Of a stretch of 64,000 nt of DNA, positions 33,683-44,493 are shown piece after piece. The position numbers were made by a program, and so were the translations under genes. The notes beneath the pieces are model-generated. The model ran no database searches. It saw nothing but the letters and a program-made list of their open reading frames with translations, and was not told where the DNA came from. The DNA comes from Leptospiraceae bacterium (GTDB lineage Bacteria; Spirochaetota; Leptospiria; Leptospirales; Leptospiraceae), in contig JABTUZ010000001.1 of the NCBI GenBank assembly GCA_015075105.1, positions 569,001-633,000 of the forward strand, read 5' to 3'. Each line of letters starts with the position of its first letter. Position 1 is the stretch's first letter.

Positions 33683-34159
33683 TTGGGTGAGCTTAAGATT
33701 GGAGAAAAAATTTTATCTTTTAGTTTTACAGATGAAGAAGGAAAAAGTAAAGATATAAATTCTATTCTTGGGAAAAAAGGTATCGTATTGTATTTTTATC
33801 CGAGAGATATGACTCCGGGTTGCACTACTGAGGCTTGTGACTTTAGAGATAATTTTGGGGATATAAAAAAATTGGGGTTTAGTATTGCAGGAGTTTCCGG
33901 AGACAGCGAGGCTTCTCATCAGAAATTTAAAGATAAGTATGAGCTTCCGTTTATTTTAATTTCAGACAAAGATTATAATATTTGCAAAAGGTTTGGAGTC
34001 TATAGAGATAAGAAATTTATGGGCAAAGTGAGTAAGGGAATAGTCAGGACTACGATTTTATTGGACAAAGATTTAAAGATTTTAAAAGTCTATGATGAAG
34101 TGAAGGTAAAATCTCATGTTGCAAATATTAAGAACGATATAATGGAATTAGTAAAATGA
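33683..34159 (+). CDS. bcp: Peroxiredoxin of the BCP/PrxQ type
   Basis: Thiol peroxidase reducing H2O2 and organic peroxides. The 158-residue product carries YFYPRDMTPGCTTEACDFRD, with the peroxidatic Cys in TPGCT and a second Cys five residues later (CTTEAC), as in atypical 2-Cys PrxQ. GVSGDSEASHQKF and RTTILLDKDLKI follow. The start is TTG at 33683, well supported by GAGGAG 6-7 bases upstream; no suitable ATG exists. Its stop overlaps the pepA start (ATGA), so the two form an operon. Confidence 0.93.
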   Translation: MGELKIGEKILSFSFTDEEGKSKDINSILGKKGIVLYFYPRDMTPGCTTEACDFRDNFGDIKKLGFSIAGVSGDSEASHQKFKDKYELPFILISDKDYNICKRFGVYRDKKFMGKVSKGIVRTTILLDKDLKILKVYDEVKVKSHVANIKNDIMELVK

Positions 34160-35646
34160 AAATTGATGAGTCAAAGTTAAAATTTAGTGTTAGCCGTTCA
34201 AGTAAGAAATCCTCATGTTTAAAAATTCACCATGTTTTTAAAGACAAGATCAGTTCAGATTTAAAACGTAAGTTTGATTTGCAAATTGGTGGGAATATGT
34301 TCACGGGAGAGTGGAATCAACAGTTAGAGTCTTCTACAGAAAATACGATTTACCTTGGTCTGGGCGATGAAGATTCACTGAATATTAGAAAGATTTCAGA
34401 AGTCTATATTAAGTTAGGTGCAAAAATTTCAAAATGGAAAGGTGTTGACCTTGAAATTCATTTATCAAAAGGACTTATCCTTTCTCTAACTCCTTTTCAT
34501 GAGCTTATTTATCATTTATCTGTGGCCTTGGAAGTTGGAGCTTATGATTTGAAGGTGCTATCTAAGGAATTTAAAAGCAATAAAAGAGAGACTTGCAATA
34601 TTACGTTTATAGTAGAAGATGAAAATAAAATTCCAGATGCAAAAAAATCATTAGAAAAAGCAAAAATTGTTTCCAAGTATTTGAATGAGGCTCGTTATAT
34701 TCAACACCTGCCTGCTAATTATTTTACTCCTGTAGAATTTGTAGAGAGATCGAGAGAAATTGCAAAGACTACAAATTTAAATATTACGGTATTTGACGAG
34801 GACAGACTAAAAAGAGAAAAGTTCGGCGGAATTCTTGCGGTGAGTAAAGGCTCTCCCATAAAACCCAAAATGATTCTATTAGAATATATGCCTAAGAAAA
34901 AATCAAGATCAGTTCAGCTTGCAATTATTGGGAAGGGGCTTACATTTGATGCAGGTGGGATTAGTATCAAACCTTCGGCGGATATGCACGAAATGAAATA
35001 CGACATGTCAGGGGCTGCAGTTGCAATTCATGCTATAGCTGCGATTGCAAGTTTAAAATTAGATATTTCTGTAATTGCTGCAATTGGAGTTGTAGAAAAT
35101 ATGCCGGATGGAGAAGCTATTCGACCCGGAGATGTATATACTGCTTACAACGGCACAACAGTAGAAGTGCAAAATACAGATGCCGAAGGAAGGCTAGTGC
35201 TTGGTGATGTTTTGGCATACGTCAGTAAAAAATACAAGCCTACATATATGGTGGATTTAGCTACACTCACAGGGGCTGTGATCACTGCACTTGGACATGA
35301 GGCGGCTGCCTTAATTTCTAATTCTGGACTTTTTATTGATTATATTCAAAAGGCTTCAAATGTATCCAAAGACAGGGTTTGGGAAATGCCTTTTTGGGAA
35401 GAGTATGGCGAAGATTTGAAAAGCGATATCGCCGATCTAAAAAATATTACTGGCGGCAAAGGAGCAGGAACTCTATCTGCGGCACAATTTTTGTTTAAAT
35501 TTATTGATCCTAAAATCGAATGGGCTCATTTAGACATAGCCGGAACTGCATGGAGAGGAAAGCCTTCCGGTACTCAATCCAGTGGTCCAACAGGGTATGG
35601 TGTAAGGTTGTTAGTAGAGTTAGCTGAAGTTTTAAGAAATAAATAA
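34156..35646 (+). CDS. pepA: Leucyl aminopeptidase, M17 family
   Basis: Cytosolic dinuclear metallo-aminopeptidase that removes N-terminal residues from peptides. The 496-residue protein has a variable N-terminal domain and an M17 catalytic domain with GKGLTFDAGGISIKPS (metal Asp, catalytic Lys), MKYDMSGAA, the family signature NTDAEGRLVLGDVL, and WEMPFWEEY. Length is typical. It starts within the last codon of bcp (ATGA), so it is translationally coupled. It converges with the Ppx/GppA gene 11 bases away. Confidence 0.95.
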   Translation: MKIDESKLKFSVSRSSKKSSCLKIHHVFKDKISSDLKRKFDLQIGGNMFTGEWNQQLESSTENTIYLGLGDEDSLNIRKISEVYIKLGAKISKWKGVDLEIHLSKGLILSLTPFHELIYHLSVALEVGAYDLKVLSKEFKSNKRETCNITFIVEDENKIPDAKKSLEKAKIVSKYLNEARYIQHLPANYFTPVEFVERSREIAKTTNLNITVFDEDRLKREKFGGILAVSKGSPIKPKMILLEYMPKKKSRSVQLAIIGKGLTFDAGGISIKPSADMHEMKYDMSGAAVAIHAIAAIASLKLDISVIAAIGVVENMPDGEAIRPGDVYTAYNGTTVEVQNTDAEGRLVLGDVLAYVSKKYKPTYMVDLATLTGAVITALGHEAAALISNSGLFIDYIQKASNVSKDRVWEMPFWEEYGEDLKSDIADLKNITGGKGAGTLSAAQFLFKFIDPKIEWAHLDIAGTAWRGKPSGTQSSGPTGYGVRLLVELAEVLRNK

Positions 35647-35657
35647 AATTCAACATT

Positions 35658-37232
35658 TCAAACTATCACAAACCCGGCTTTTAGATCAAACACTTCTTCA
35701 AAGAGCTCTTTTTTCTGTTGAGCCGACCAGATTTCTAAGAGAGTGTCTGCCCCCGACTTGGCTCTTAGCTTGAAAAGAATGATTTTCGATTGAATTTCAC
35801 AGTTTAGGTCTTCAATGTTTTGTTTGTGGTTTCTGTCCAGTCCATCTGCAATCCTAAGTATTCCTGCAAGTTTTTTTACAAGAAGCTGATTTTCTGCAGA
35901 AAGTTTTTGGAACTCTAAATGCTTTGGCTTAGGGGAGCTTTTTCTGTGGTATCTTGCGATGAGTGCTATGATTTCGATTTCAGTAAAGTTGAAACCTACC
36001 ATAGCTTCTGCATTTCTGATAATGTAATAACTGTGCTTATGGTGAGAGCTGTGAGAAATACCGAGACCTATCTCGTGTAAGATAGCTGCTGCCTCTAAAT
36101 ATTCCCTTTCTTCTCCACTGCATTTATGAATATCTAAAAGCTCATCGAATATTTTGAGTGCCAAATTTTTTACGTGGAGAGAGTGCTCCTTTTCAAACGG
36201 AAAAGAGTTGGAAACATTTGTGATCGCAGTCAGACGAATATTGTCAAGGTTATGGAAGGGAGATTTTTTTTCTCCTTCTGCTTTTTGAATTGAATCGTAT
36301 ATTATTCCTTCTCTTAGAGCATAATCTGAAACAGTTAGCTCTTTTAGTTGAAAAGTATCAAAGATTTTTTCTAGTATCACACTCCCTGCAACGATAATAT
36401 CTGCACGCCGAGCGTCTAATCCAGGGATTTTTGTTCTTTTTTTTAGAGTATCAGCCGAGTCTAAAATACCTCTGACTTTTTTTAAATCCTCTATGGAAAA
36501 TGTATAATTGTTCAGACTTCTTTGAAGTTCTTCTGAGCCGGTCGATATATTCATTTGGGCAATGGACTGAATTGTACCGGATGCACCTACCACAATTTCT
36601 GGTTGGTGTTTTTCAATTTCCTTTTTAAAATGGGAAATCATTCCTTCTACGTGCATTTTGCAATGAGAAATATCTGAATTGGAAATAGGATCTCCTATAA
36701 AAAATTTGTCTGTCAGTCGAATCGACCCTAATTTTAAACTTTGAGAAAAAAGTATGTTTCCTTTTTGTCCGATTAAAATTTCCGTACTCCCACCGCCAAT
36801 ATCAATCATCAGAATTTTTTTATCGAATATTTGAAGTCCTTGCAATATCCCGTAATATATAAGCCTTGCTTCTTCTACCCCGCTAACTACTTCTATATCA
36901 ATTCCGACTTCTGTTTTTGCTTTTTTTAAAAAATCAGCTCTGTTTTTTGCTTCTCTGAGAGCGCTAGTTGCAATTGCCCTGACATCTGCACTTTGCCTGT
37001 CTGCCTGTAGTTTAAACCTTTTCAGGCAAGCGATTCCCCTTTCCATTGCTTCAGGAGTGATGATTTCGTTTAGTCCGGCTCCACTGCCAAGTCTAACGGA
37101 TTCTTTGTCTTTTCCAAGTATTTCAAAAGAAGAATTTTGTTTTACTTTTACTATGACAAGATGAAAGGAGTTCGTGCCTAAGTCGATTGCTGCAAGGTTT
37201 CGCTTTTCCATAGTTTTTGACTCACTTGCCAT
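35658..37232 (-). CDS. Exopolyphosphatase / pppGpp phosphohydrolase (Ppx/GppA)
   Basis: Degrades inorganic polyphosphate or converts pppGpp to ppGpp. The 524-residue protein begins with the actin-like fold ATP-site motifs (AAIDLGTNSFHLVIVK, MIDIGGGSTEILIG, VVGASGTIQSIAQ), followed by a C-terminal HD-like domain with EAAAILHEIGLGISHSSHHKHSYYI. Length matches the longer Ppx class. ATG 37232 or the internal ATG 37211 (MEKRNLAAIDLG) could be the true start. It is divergent from mreB with a 238-base gap. Ppx and GppA cannot be separated by sequence alone. Confidence 0.9.
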   Translation of the reverse strand: MASESKTMEKRNLAAIDLGTNSFHLVIVKVKQNSSFEILGKDKESVRLGSGAGLNEIITPEAMERGIACLKRFKLQADRQSADVRAIATSALREAKNRADFLKKAKTEVGIDIEVVSGVEEARLIYYGILQGLQIFDKKILMIDIGGGSTEILIGQKGNILFSQSLKLGSIRLTDKFFIGDPISNSDISHCKMHVEGMISHFKKEIEKHQPEIVVGASGTIQSIAQMNISTGSEELQRSLNNYTFSIEDLKKVRGILDSADTLKKRTKIPGLDARRADIIVAGSVILEKIFDTFQLKELTVSDYALREGIIYDSIQKAEGEKKSPFHNLDNIRLTAITNVSNSFPFEKEHSLHVKNLALKIFDELLDIHKCSGEEREYLEAAAILHEIGLGISHSSHHKHSYYIIRNAEAMVGFNFTEIEIIALIARYHRKSSPKPKHLEFQKLSAENQLLVKKLAGILRIADGLDRNHKQNIEDLNCEIQSKIILFKLRAKSGADTLLEIWSAQQKKELFEEVFDLKAGFVIV

Positions 37233-37387
37233 AATGTATTTTGACCTGACTACGAATCAATTTTACGGAACTGTAGATTTATTTCACTCAAAATTTTTTA
37301 GATTTTGAAAAAAGGTTTTCAAGTTGCAAGTGAGACATAGTATAAAAATATTGATTTCAGTAGTGAAATAGACTACTTATTCTTTAC

Positions 37388-37408
37388 CGGAAAATTTAGT
37401 TTTTTCCG
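37388..37408 (+). promoter_or_regulatory. Small hairpin upstream of mreB
   Basis: CGGAAAA (37388-37394) and TTTTCCG (37402-37408) form a perfect 7-base inverted repeat with a 7-base loop, 62 bases before the mreB start. It may be an operator or a leader hairpin; there is no T-run on the plus strand long enough to make it a clear attenuator. Confidence 0.35.
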
Positions 37409-37470
37409 ATAATTTCAAGTAGGGAATCTTACGTTTTACTTTTATTTTATTATTCTTTGGGGAATGCAAT

Positions 37471-38493
37471 ATGATTTTTGATAATTTATATGCCTTGTTT
37501 TCAAACGATATGGGAATCGATTTGGGAACGGCAAACACACTTGTTCACGTAAAAGGACAAGGGATTGTTCTGTCTGAGCCGAGTGTTGTAGCAGTTCAGG
37601 CTTCAACCGGTAGGGTTTTGGCTGTGGGGCAGGAAGCAAAAAGAATGCTCGGCAGAACCCCTGGTGATATTGTTGCCATTCGACCGATGAAGGATGGAGT
37701 GATTGCAGATTTTGAAACTGTAGAGAAAATGATTCGTTATTTTATAGCAAAAGTCCATAACAGAACTACATTTGTTAAGCCAAGGATTGTAATCGGAGTA
37801 CCTTCAGGGATTACTGAAGTGGAAAGAAGAGCCGTAAGAGAATCCGCAGAGCAAGCAGGGGCAAGGGAGATTTTTTTGATAGAAGAGGCACTCGCTGCTG
37901 CAATCGGTGCCAATATCCCTATTCACGAGCCTGCCGGAAATATGATTGTAGATATTGGTGGTGGAACCACAGAAATAGCCGTAATTTCTTTGGGAGGAAT
38001 GGTGATTGCAGATTCTATCCGAACGGGTGGGGATGAGTTTGACGAGGCTATTATTAAGCACCTCAGAGGTCAGTACAATTTGGTAATTGGAGACAGAACC
38101 GCTGAAGACATTAAACTTACAATTGGAAATGCTTTCAGTGAAAAAAAAGTAGATACAATGGAAGTAAAAGGAAGGGACGCTATTTCCGGTTTACCTAGAA
38201 CCTTAGAATTGGACTCAAACGAAGTAAGAAAAGCACTCAAGGAGCCTACAGATCAAATCTTAGACGGAATCAAGAGAGTATTGGAAAGAACTCCACCCGA
38301 ACTCGCGTCGGATATAGTAGAAAGAGGGATCGTTCTTACTGGTGGGGGTTGTTTACTTCGAGGATTGGAGCTTTTCCTTGCAAGAGAAACCGGTGTGCCT
38401 GTGTTTAGGGCAGAAAATCCTTTGACCTGTGTGGTTTTAGGAACCGGAAAATACCTTGATGAATTAAAATACATTAAGCCGGGAGTGAGATAG
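37471..38493 (+). CDS. mreB: Rod shape-determining protein MreB
   Basis: Bacterial actin that moves with the elongation peptidoglycan machinery under the membrane. The 340-residue product has [21 protein letters not shown] (phosphate 1), [27 protein letters not shown] (phosphate 2), and [15 protein letters not shown] (adenosine site). Length is typical. The GGGGAATGCAAT leader offers a modest ribosome binding site. It opens the operon mreB-mreC-mreD-mrdA-rodA. In spirochaetes MreB helps set the cell cylinder shape. Confidence 0.97.
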   Translation: MIFDNLYALFSNDMGIDLGTANTLVHVKGQGIVLSEPSVVAVQASTGRVLAVGQEAKRMLGRTPGDIVAIRPMKDGVIADFETVEKMIRYFIAKVHNRTTFVKPRIVIGVPSGITEVERRAVRESAEQAGAREIFLIEEALAAAIGANIPIHEPAGNMIVDIGGGTTEIAVISLGGMVIADSIRTGGDEFDEAIIKHLRGQYNLVIGDRTAEDIKLTIGNAFSEKKVDTMEVKGRDAISGLPRTLELDSNEVRKALKEPTDQILDGIKRVLERTPPELASDIVERGIVLTGGGCLLRGLELFLARETGVPVFRAENPLTCVVLGTGKYLDELKYIKPGVR

Positions 38494-38506
38494 GGCTTGG
38501 GAATTT

Positions 38507-39667
38507 ATGCTCTGGGCAAAAATTTATCAGTATAAAGAATTTAGCTCGGTTAGCTTTTGTTTTTTATTTTCTCTTTTTTCTTTATTCTGGAATGGTAATT
38601 TTTTAGTCAGGGGAGTGGTGAATACCGCAAGAATAGGAGACACAGTTTCCAGTTCGATAGACTCTCTCGGAGATGTATTTAAGAGTACCTACAATAAAAT
38701 CGAAAGTTTTGAAACTGTTCGCAAAGAAAGAGATTTTTATAAAAAGTTAGCCGATGAATACAAGCTACTTCCTCACGATCTTGAGAAATTAAAAAATGAA
38801 AATGAATCACTTCGCAGAGAATTAAAATTTTCTCCTTTAGTGCAACATCCTTGGGTCAAGGCTGAGGTAGTTTCTGTAAGATTGAATTCTATCTATAGAA
38901 CGATTCTACTCGATAAAGGATCTGATGCAGGTATAAAACCGTACATGCCCGTTGTTGCACGTGCGTTAGACGACAAAGGAGAAGTCATTAGTTCTATTGT
39001 TGGAAAGATTGTTGCAGTTTCGTCTTCGTCGTCTGTGATTCAACCACTTATCAATTCCAATTTTTATATGGGTGTAGAGATTCCTGGCACAAACTTATGG
39101 GCAAACCTTTCCGGGAATTCTGGGAGAGGAACAGATGCAGTTTTGAATTTTATAGATAGTGGAATTATTATTGATCCAAGAACTTTTAGCTCTTTTCAGA
39201 TGGGTCCTTCCCTCCCTCAGGGAAAAGAAGGCTCTGACTTAAATTCTTTTAGCAAAATCGGGAAGTCAGTATATACGTCAGGCGGAAGCGGTATTTTTCC
39301 ACCCGGTATTCCAGTAGGTACAATTATAGAAGAAGGTCCAAGAAATGGATATTTTAAAACAGCTTACCTTCGTCCTTTTGTAAAATTTGAAGAATTAAAA
39401 TACGTTACTGTAATCTTGAAAGCACCCGACAAGTGGGCATTGAGCTGGCCGGAAGAAAAAAACATTTCCATAGAAAATTCTATTTTCGGTGAGTTGAATT
39501 TTCCTGATGAGACAAAGGAAGAAAAGCAAAAAACTACAAAAGACATGAATGCCCCTCAAGTAAAAAATGATAAGAAAAAACAAGAGTCCACTTCTGTTCC
39601 CAAGCCATCAGAAGAAAATGAGTCAACTGAAGAAGAGAATTTAAAAATTCCACCGGTAACTGAATGA
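38507..39667 (+). CDS. mreC: Rod shape-determining protein MreC
   Basis: Periplasmic scaffold that activates PBP2-RodA. The 386-residue protein has one N-terminal membrane helix (about 15-35), a coiled coil (about 60-105, ending [18 protein letters not shown]), and the double beta-barrel core with [47 protein letters not shown] and [12 protein letters not shown] charged tail of about 60 residues rich in Lys, Glu and Pro follows and is longer than in E. coli. Its end overlaps mreD by 4 bases. Confidence 0.94.
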   Translation: MLWAKIYQYKEFSSVSFCFLFSLFSLFWNGNFLVRGVVNTARIGDTVSSSIDSLGDVFKSTYNKIESFETVRKERDFYKKLADEYKLLPHDLEKLKNENESLRRELKFSPLVQHPWVKAEVVSVRLNSIYRTILLDKGSDAGIKPYMPVVARALDDKGEVISSIVGKIVAVSSSSSVIQPLINSNFYMGVEIPGTNLWANLSGNSGRGTDAVLNFIDSGIIIDPRTFSSFQMGPSLPQGKEGSDLNSFSKIGKSVYTSGGSGIFPPGIPVGTIIEEGPRNGYFKTAYLRPFVKFEELKYVTVILKAPDKWALSWPEEKNISIENSIFGELNFPDETKEEKQKTTKDMNAPQVKNDKKKQESTSVPKPSEENESTEEENLKIPPVTE

Positions 39668-40182
39668 TATTAGAAAAAATTGTTATATTTTCGGGAATCT
39701 TGATAGCCTATTTTTTAAACGGATCCAATTTATTTGAACTCGGAAAAAATATTAAACCCGATTTCATGATTCTTATCGTAACATTTTTTGCACTTAGAAA
39801 AGGGGCGTTGAGCGGACTTTGGGTGGGTTTTGTCGGAGGGTTGTTAAGTGATGCAGGTCTTGGGGGCGAAATCAGCTCTACAGGGATGATTCAATACAAG
39901 GTCGGTCTCCATAGTATGAGCTTTTCTATTCTTGGTTATTTAATCGGGAAATTTGGTAGGGCGGCTTACAACGAAAATTTGCTATCCGTATTCGTTGCTA
40001 ACTTTATTGTCACTTTGGTTTCAAGAATATTTACATACTTTCTATTCGTTATTTTTTTTCATTCCAATGAAAATTATGGATTTTTAGTGACTTCGTTATA
40101 CAATGGAGCAATTTCGCCTATCGTATTTTTTCTCCTTACTTGGGCATATCGTTTAGAACCTGTGGAAGGCTCAAAAATATGA
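39664..40182 (+). CDS. mreD: Rod shape-determining protein MreD
   Basis: Small inner-membrane partner of MreC. The 172-residue protein has about five hydrophobic helices and the MreD pattern [42 protein letters not shown], including the conserved KPD and GxxxGLxxD. Identification depends on both sequence and position between mreC (4-base overlap) and mrdA (ATGA overlap). Length is typical. Confidence 0.92.
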   Translation: MILEKIVIFSGILIAYFLNGSNLFELGKNIKPDFMILIVTFFALRKGALSGLWVGFVGGLLSDAGLGGEISSTGMIQYKVGLHSMSFSILGYLIGKFGRAAYNENLLSVFVANFIVTLVSRIFTYFLFVIFFHSNENYGFLVTSLYNGAISPIVFFLLTWAYRLEPVEGSKI

Positions 40183-42128
40183 GACAATCGTCTTCTGTCT
40201 CGGAGTACAGACTTGAGAAAAGTTTTAAACAAAGACTATATTTTTTTACGGGAATTATTGTTTTTACACTTGTAGTTTTTATAATTCAACTGATCAATTT
40301 GCAACTTCTTCAGGGAGCTGAAAATTCTTTAAAGGCAGAGAGATTTATACGAAAAAGTGAGTCTCTCCCGGCATCTCGAGGACAGATCTTTGACCGTAAT
40401 TTTTTGACACCAGAGATTTCCAGTCCTCTCATTTCCAATACAGCTTCTTTGGATGCAGTTGTCAATAGCGCGCTACTAAAAAATAATCCAGAAAAAATCA
40501 AAGAGTATATAAAAATATTTTATAAAGTACTTTCGATTCCTTTAGAATATTACTCGGAAGAAATTTCAGAGCCAAAGTTTACAAAAAAAGTTCGTTCCAA
40601 GCAGCCGATAGTACTTCTGGAAGGAATTTCTAAAAAGCAACATGAAAGAATTTCTGTTTTTGACAATGTAGCAAAATATATTTTATTCGTTCCTTCTCCC
40701 AGAAGAATATACCAGATGGGTCCGGCTTTTGCCCATATCAGTGGTTATGTGGGCAAGCCGAGTAGAGAAGACCTTGTGAGTCGCGAAATCAAATCTTACC
40801 AACTTGTCGGAAAAGGTGGGATTGAGGTACAGTACGATTCTATTTTACGAGGTAGCGATGGTTTTAGGATTCAGAAAAGAAATTCAGAAGGAAATATAGA
40901 AGAAGAAAGGGTAATAGAGCACGCTAAATCAGGAAGCAATTTAATTTTAACCATAGATAAAAATATTCAGATAGCGGCGTACAGGGCACTAAAAAATATA
41001 CGCGGAACAGTGATTGCAATGAAACCGGCAACAGGTGAAATTCTTGCAATTGCTTCCAATCCGAGTTTTGATCCGAATATTCTTTCGGGAAAAAATAAGC
41101 AAGAAAGACTCTTACATTTTAATAGAGTGAAAAAAAATAGAGGATTTTTAAATCTTGCGATTCAGTCTAAATTTCCTCCTGCATCTACTTTTAAGACGTT
41201 AGTTGCTCTTGCTGCATTGGAAAGTGAGCATAAAATGGATTTTCATCCTTCTGTTTCTTATACTTGTAGTGGCAAATGGGTATTGAAAAGCTCATTCGCA
41301 GGATTTCCTGATCAGGAATTTTTATGTTGGGATAAAAAAGGGCATGGAACAAATGATCTAATCCATGCTATCGAAAAATCTTGCTCTGTGTATTTTTATA
41401 ATCTTGGTTATCAGCTCGGATCGGAGTCTATATTGTCTTATGCGAGACTTTTCGGTTTAGATAAAAAAAGCAATATTGATCTTCCGGGAGAAATCGTAGG
41501 GTTTGTCCCATCTAATGAATGGAAGAAGAGAACTTACGGTACTAAATGGTTTGATGGGGATACCGTAAATTTATCCATAGGGCAAGGGTTTATTTCTACT
41601 ACACCTATGGGTATGGCACTTTTTTATGCAGGGATTATCAATGGTGGAAAAATCTATGAACCCTATATTGTAAGCGAGATACGAAACCCGATTGACAATT
41701 CAGTGATTCAAAGAAATATTCCAAAAGTTTTGAGAGATATTCCTTTAAAAAGGTCTTCTATAGATGCGATTAAATTAGGGCTACGAGCAGTCGGAAAAAC
41801 TGGTACAGCGTCTAAGATATTAAATCTTCCGTTTCTTCCTGAGATTGCAGGTAAGACTGGAACAGCTCAAACGAAGAGAAGGGGAACATCCGGGTCAAAC
41901 CATGCTTGGTTTATAGGTTATGCCCCTTTCAACGCTATGCCAGAAGAACAAGTACTCGTTGCAGTGTTTTTAGAATACGGTATAGGTGGTGCTGCTGGAG
42001 CGGGTCCTGTTGCAAGGGAAGTTTTTAAAGCTGCATTTCCACCCGGAACATTCAAAAGAGTCGAAGCACCTGCAAACTATCGAATGGATGAAGAATCTCC
42101 ACAGGAGGCATCGGATAATGGCGAATAA
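40179..42128 (+). CDS. mrdA: Penicillin-binding protein 2 (elongation transpeptidase)
   Basis: Crosslinks peptidoglycan during cylinder growth together with RodA. The 649-residue class B PBP has a membrane helix (about 20-40), the pedestal domain starting [10 protein letters not shown], and the transpeptidase with the active-site SxxK in [13 protein letters not shown], SxN in [13 protein letters not shown], and [11 protein letters not shown] as the KTG motif. I chose ATG 40179 overlapping the mreD stop; the frame extends upstream only by a weak TTG. Its stop overlaps rodA by 11 bases. Confidence 0.95.
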   Translation: MRQSSSVSEYRLEKSFKQRLYFFTGIIVFTLVVFIIQLINLQLLQGAENSLKAERFIRKSESLPASRGQIFDRNFLTPEISSPLISNTASLDAVVNSALLKNNPEKIKEYIKIFYKVLSIPLEYYSEEISEPKFTKKVRSKQPIVLLEGISKKQHERISVFDNVAKYILFVPSPRRIYQMGPAFAHISGYVGKPSREDLVSREIKSYQLVGKGGIEVQYDSILRGSDGFRIQKRNSEGNIEEERVIEHAKSGSNLILTIDKNIQIAAYRALKNIRGTVIAMKPATGEILAIASNPSFDPNILSGKNKQERLLHFNRVKKNRGFLNLAIQSKFPPASTFKTLVALAALESEHKMDFHPSVSYTCSGKWVLKSSFAGFPDQEFLCWDKKGHGTNDLIHAIEKSCSVYFYNLGYQLGSESILSYARLFGLDKKSNIDLPGEIVGFVPSNEWKKRTYGTKWFDGDTVNLSIGQGFISTTPMGMALFYAGIINGGKIYEPYIVSEIRNPIDNSVIQRNIPKVLRDIPLKRSSIDAIKLGLRAVGKTGTASKILNLPFLPEIAGKTGTAQTKRRGTSGSNHAWFIGYAPFNAMPEEQVLVAVFLEYGIGGAAGAGPVAREVFKAAFPPGTFKRVEAPANYRMDEESPQEASDNGE

Positions 42129-43629
42129 AAGTTTGGACAAGATAGATTATCTTTTGGTAGTCTCTGTAGTCATTACAGTTTTTTGTGGAATCCTTGTACT
42201 CTACACTCAAGAAGCCAATGTTTCCGGTGGAACGGGTAGATGGTATAAGCAATTAATCTTTTTTTGTATCGGACTTATCTGCATGTATTTAATGACAAGA
42301 GTCAACTATCAATTGATAGGCTCTTACGCCTTGGCTATTTATCTGTTTACGATTTTCTTACTTATCATTACACTGATACCTGGAATCGGTTACCTCCCTA
42401 GTGGAAGAGGGGCTCGGTCTTGGTTGAAACTTGGACCAATAGGAATTCAGGTGAGTGAATTTGCCAAGTTGTCAACGGTGATTCTTCTAGGACAATATTT
42501 GGTATTAAAAGAAAGGGAAATGAAAAAAATTACAGTTCTCGTCATTCCATTTATTATTGTGCTTATTCCTATGCTTTTCATTATCTTGCAGCCGGACTTT
42601 GGAACTGCGGTTTCTTTTTTACCTATTTTATTTACAATGCTTTATCTCGGAGGAGCAGATATACTTCATATAGGCTCACTTATAGTTCTGGGTGGAGTGT
42701 CACTTTCTATTCCGATGTATTTAGAATATACGAAGCTGACTCTTTTTCCATTTTTAGTAGAAGGTCTTCAGAAAGCCGAAAAGACAGAACTTCTTTCTAT
42801 TGTAAACCAATTAGGTGGAAAGGTATGGGCGATTTTAGAAAATAGAAACCACTCCAATAAAGATGGATTTGTTTTGGATTCGAAAAATATCCAGATATTG
42901 AGGGACACTGTAGAGGCAGTGAAAGAAGAGCACGCAAGTATTTTTTATAAGATTTTTGAAAACCAAACTGTTATGCTCATCACCGGTGGTGTTTTAATTT
43001 TAGCCAGTCTGGTTATGATAATTATTCGAGTCTCCAGAGGACAGGAAAAACTCAGGAAATATTATATTCCGGTAGGAATACTTGGGATTAGTATTATCTC
43101 GTCGGTTGTTGTTTACAAAACAATTCCTTTTAGGGAGAACCAAGTAATACGATTGACCGCTTTTATAAATCCAGATCAGTTCAAACAAGGTGCAGGTTAT
43201 CAACTTCGGGCATCTAAACCGGCGGTAGGCTCTGGAAGATTTTTTGGGAAAGGTTTATTCAACGGAGAAATGACAGAGGGCAGAATCCCTCACGTACCGG
43301 AGAGTGGGACAGATTTTATTTTTGCTTCTTGGGCAGAGCAAACAGGGTTTATAGGCTCGGCAATTCTTTTATTTTTTCTGTTAGCAATTCCTCTAAGGGG
43401 GCTTCAGATTAGCTTTGAGAGTAAAGACAGGTTTGGTTCTCTGCTTGCCTCTGGTATAGTCGCCTTAATCTTTTTTCATATTGCAATAAACGTAGGAATA
43501 GTGATTGGGTTACTACCAATCACAGGGATTCCTTTATCGTTTATGAGCTATGGTGGCTCTCACTTAATCATGTCTATGACTGCTGTAGGGATTATTATTT
43601 CGATTAAAATTAGAAAACACGCGAACTAA
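42118..43629 (+). CDS. rodA: Peptidoglycan glycosyltransferase RodA with extra insertion
   Basis: SEDS-family polymerase that works with PBP2. The 503-residue membrane protein has the family motifs [84 protein letters not shown] and [12 protein letters not shown]. It is about 100 residues longer than usual; the additional sequence (about 200-340) contains a soluble stretch and two extra hydrophobic segments before the ITAF-P-DPxxxGxGYQ-like region. ATG 42118 has AGGAGG about 10 bases upstream within mrdA. Last gene of the shape operon. Confidence 0.93.
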   Translation: MANKSLDKIDYLLVVSVVITVFCGILVLYTQEANVSGGTGRWYKQLIFFCIGLICMYLMTRVNYQLIGSYALAIYLFTIFLLIITLIPGIGYLPSGRGARSWLKLGPIGIQVSEFAKLSTVILLGQYLVLKEREMKKITVLVIPFIIVLIPMLFIILQPDFGTAVSFLPILFTMLYLGGADILHIGSLIVLGGVSLSIPMYLEYTKLTLFPFLVEGLQKAEKTELLSIVNQLGGKVWAILENRNHSNKDGFVLDSKNIQILRDTVEAVKEEHASIFYKIFENQTVMLITGGVLILASLVMIIIRVSRGQEKLRKYYIPVGILGISIISSVVVYKTIPFRENQVIRLTAFINPDQFKQGAGYQLRASKPAVGSGRFFGKGLFNGEMTEGRIPHVPESGTDFIFASWAEQTGFIGSAILLFFLLAIPLRGLQISFESKDRFGSLLASGIVALIFFHIAINVGIVIGLLPITGIPLSFMSYGGSHLIMSMTAVGIIISIKIRKHAN

Positions 43630-43633
43630 GTGT

Positions 43634-44410
43634 ATGAAAAAAAAAAGCATTACTGAAAATGTAAATTTAATCTTTGATCTAAAGGATAGATTTGTAGAAG
43701 GGGTATCTGAATTAGAGAAAGAGATTTTTGAACAAAGTGAAAAAATTGTTCAATTAGAAGAAATTTTAGCCAAAATGAAAAAAATTGCGAAAAATAGTGA
43801 GTCGGTATATTTTCAGAAAAGACTTGATAACTCTTTGAAAATCATCAAAAATTTTCGTGCCAAAAGAGAATACGGTAAAAAAGAATTTGATCTGATTTTT
43901 CACTCGGTAAGTAAGATAAAAAAAACAGATAGCATCGAATTATTAAACGAATCTCTAAAAAATAGAATAGAAAGAATCTCTGAACACTTTGTCCAAAATG
44001 AGGTGATTCAAAGAGGGAAAAAAGTTTCGAGTGGAGAAAAATATTTTACATTTCGCTATCGGTCTGTAAATTTTATAATAGACAACTCTCCAAAAAAGAT
44101 CATCAAAAATGTAGAAAGAAAGAAAACCCGATGTAAAATAGAAGGAAAATTTTATCCGATTTTTCCTTCCTTGGGATTTGGAATTAGCGATGAAGATCGA
44201 ATTTTTGATGAATTTTGTGATTTAATAATTCTAAAAACCAATTTGGGATACAGATGTTTTCACTCCGATGAGTTGGGGTTACTTGTTCAATTTTCAAAAG
44301 ACACATTTCAGAGGATGCTTCGACCCACAGAAAGACGCTTAAAGTCCATTACTCACTATATAAAGTGGAAAAATGAGAGATATTACTATATTCCTGAGAA
44401 AATCGAATGA
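43634..44410 (+). CDS. Hypothetical protein between rodA and a chemoreceptor gene
   Basis: A 258-residue soluble protein I do not recognise. The first 130 residues are predicted coiled coil and helices (VSELEKEIFEQSEKIVQLEEILAKMKKI). The second half contains mixed strands with FTFRYRSVNFIIDNSPKKIIKNVERKK, IEGKFYPIFPSLGFGI and LIILKTNLGYRCFHSDELG, vaguely like a CheW-type beta barrel but without a firm match. It begins 4 bases after the rodA stop and is followed after 83 bases by an MCP gene, so it could be a shape-operon tail or a chemotaxis accessory. Confidence 0.65.
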   Translation: MKKKSITENVNLIFDLKDRFVEGVSELEKEIFEQSEKIVQLEEILAKMKKIAKNSESVYFQKRLDNSLKIIKNFRAKREYGKKEFDLIFHSVSKIKKTDSIELLNESLKNRIERISEHFVQNEVIQRGKKVSSGEKYFTFRYRSVNFIIDNSPKKIIKNVERKKTRCKIEGKFYPIFPSLGFGISDEDRIFDEFCDLIILKTNLGYRCFHSDELGLLVQFSKDTFQRMLRPTERRLKSITHYIKWKNERYYYIPEKIE

Positions 44411-44493
44411 ATTTTCGGATATTTAAGTAAAATAATTTAAAAAGAAACTACAAAATAGTAGAAAATTAACCCTATTTTTTCGATAATTGTACT

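Noticed and set aside
43634..44410. CheW domain in the protein before the chemoreceptor
   Set aside because: A few strand-like segments fit loosely, but no conserved CheW motif is present, so only a hypothetical call is given.
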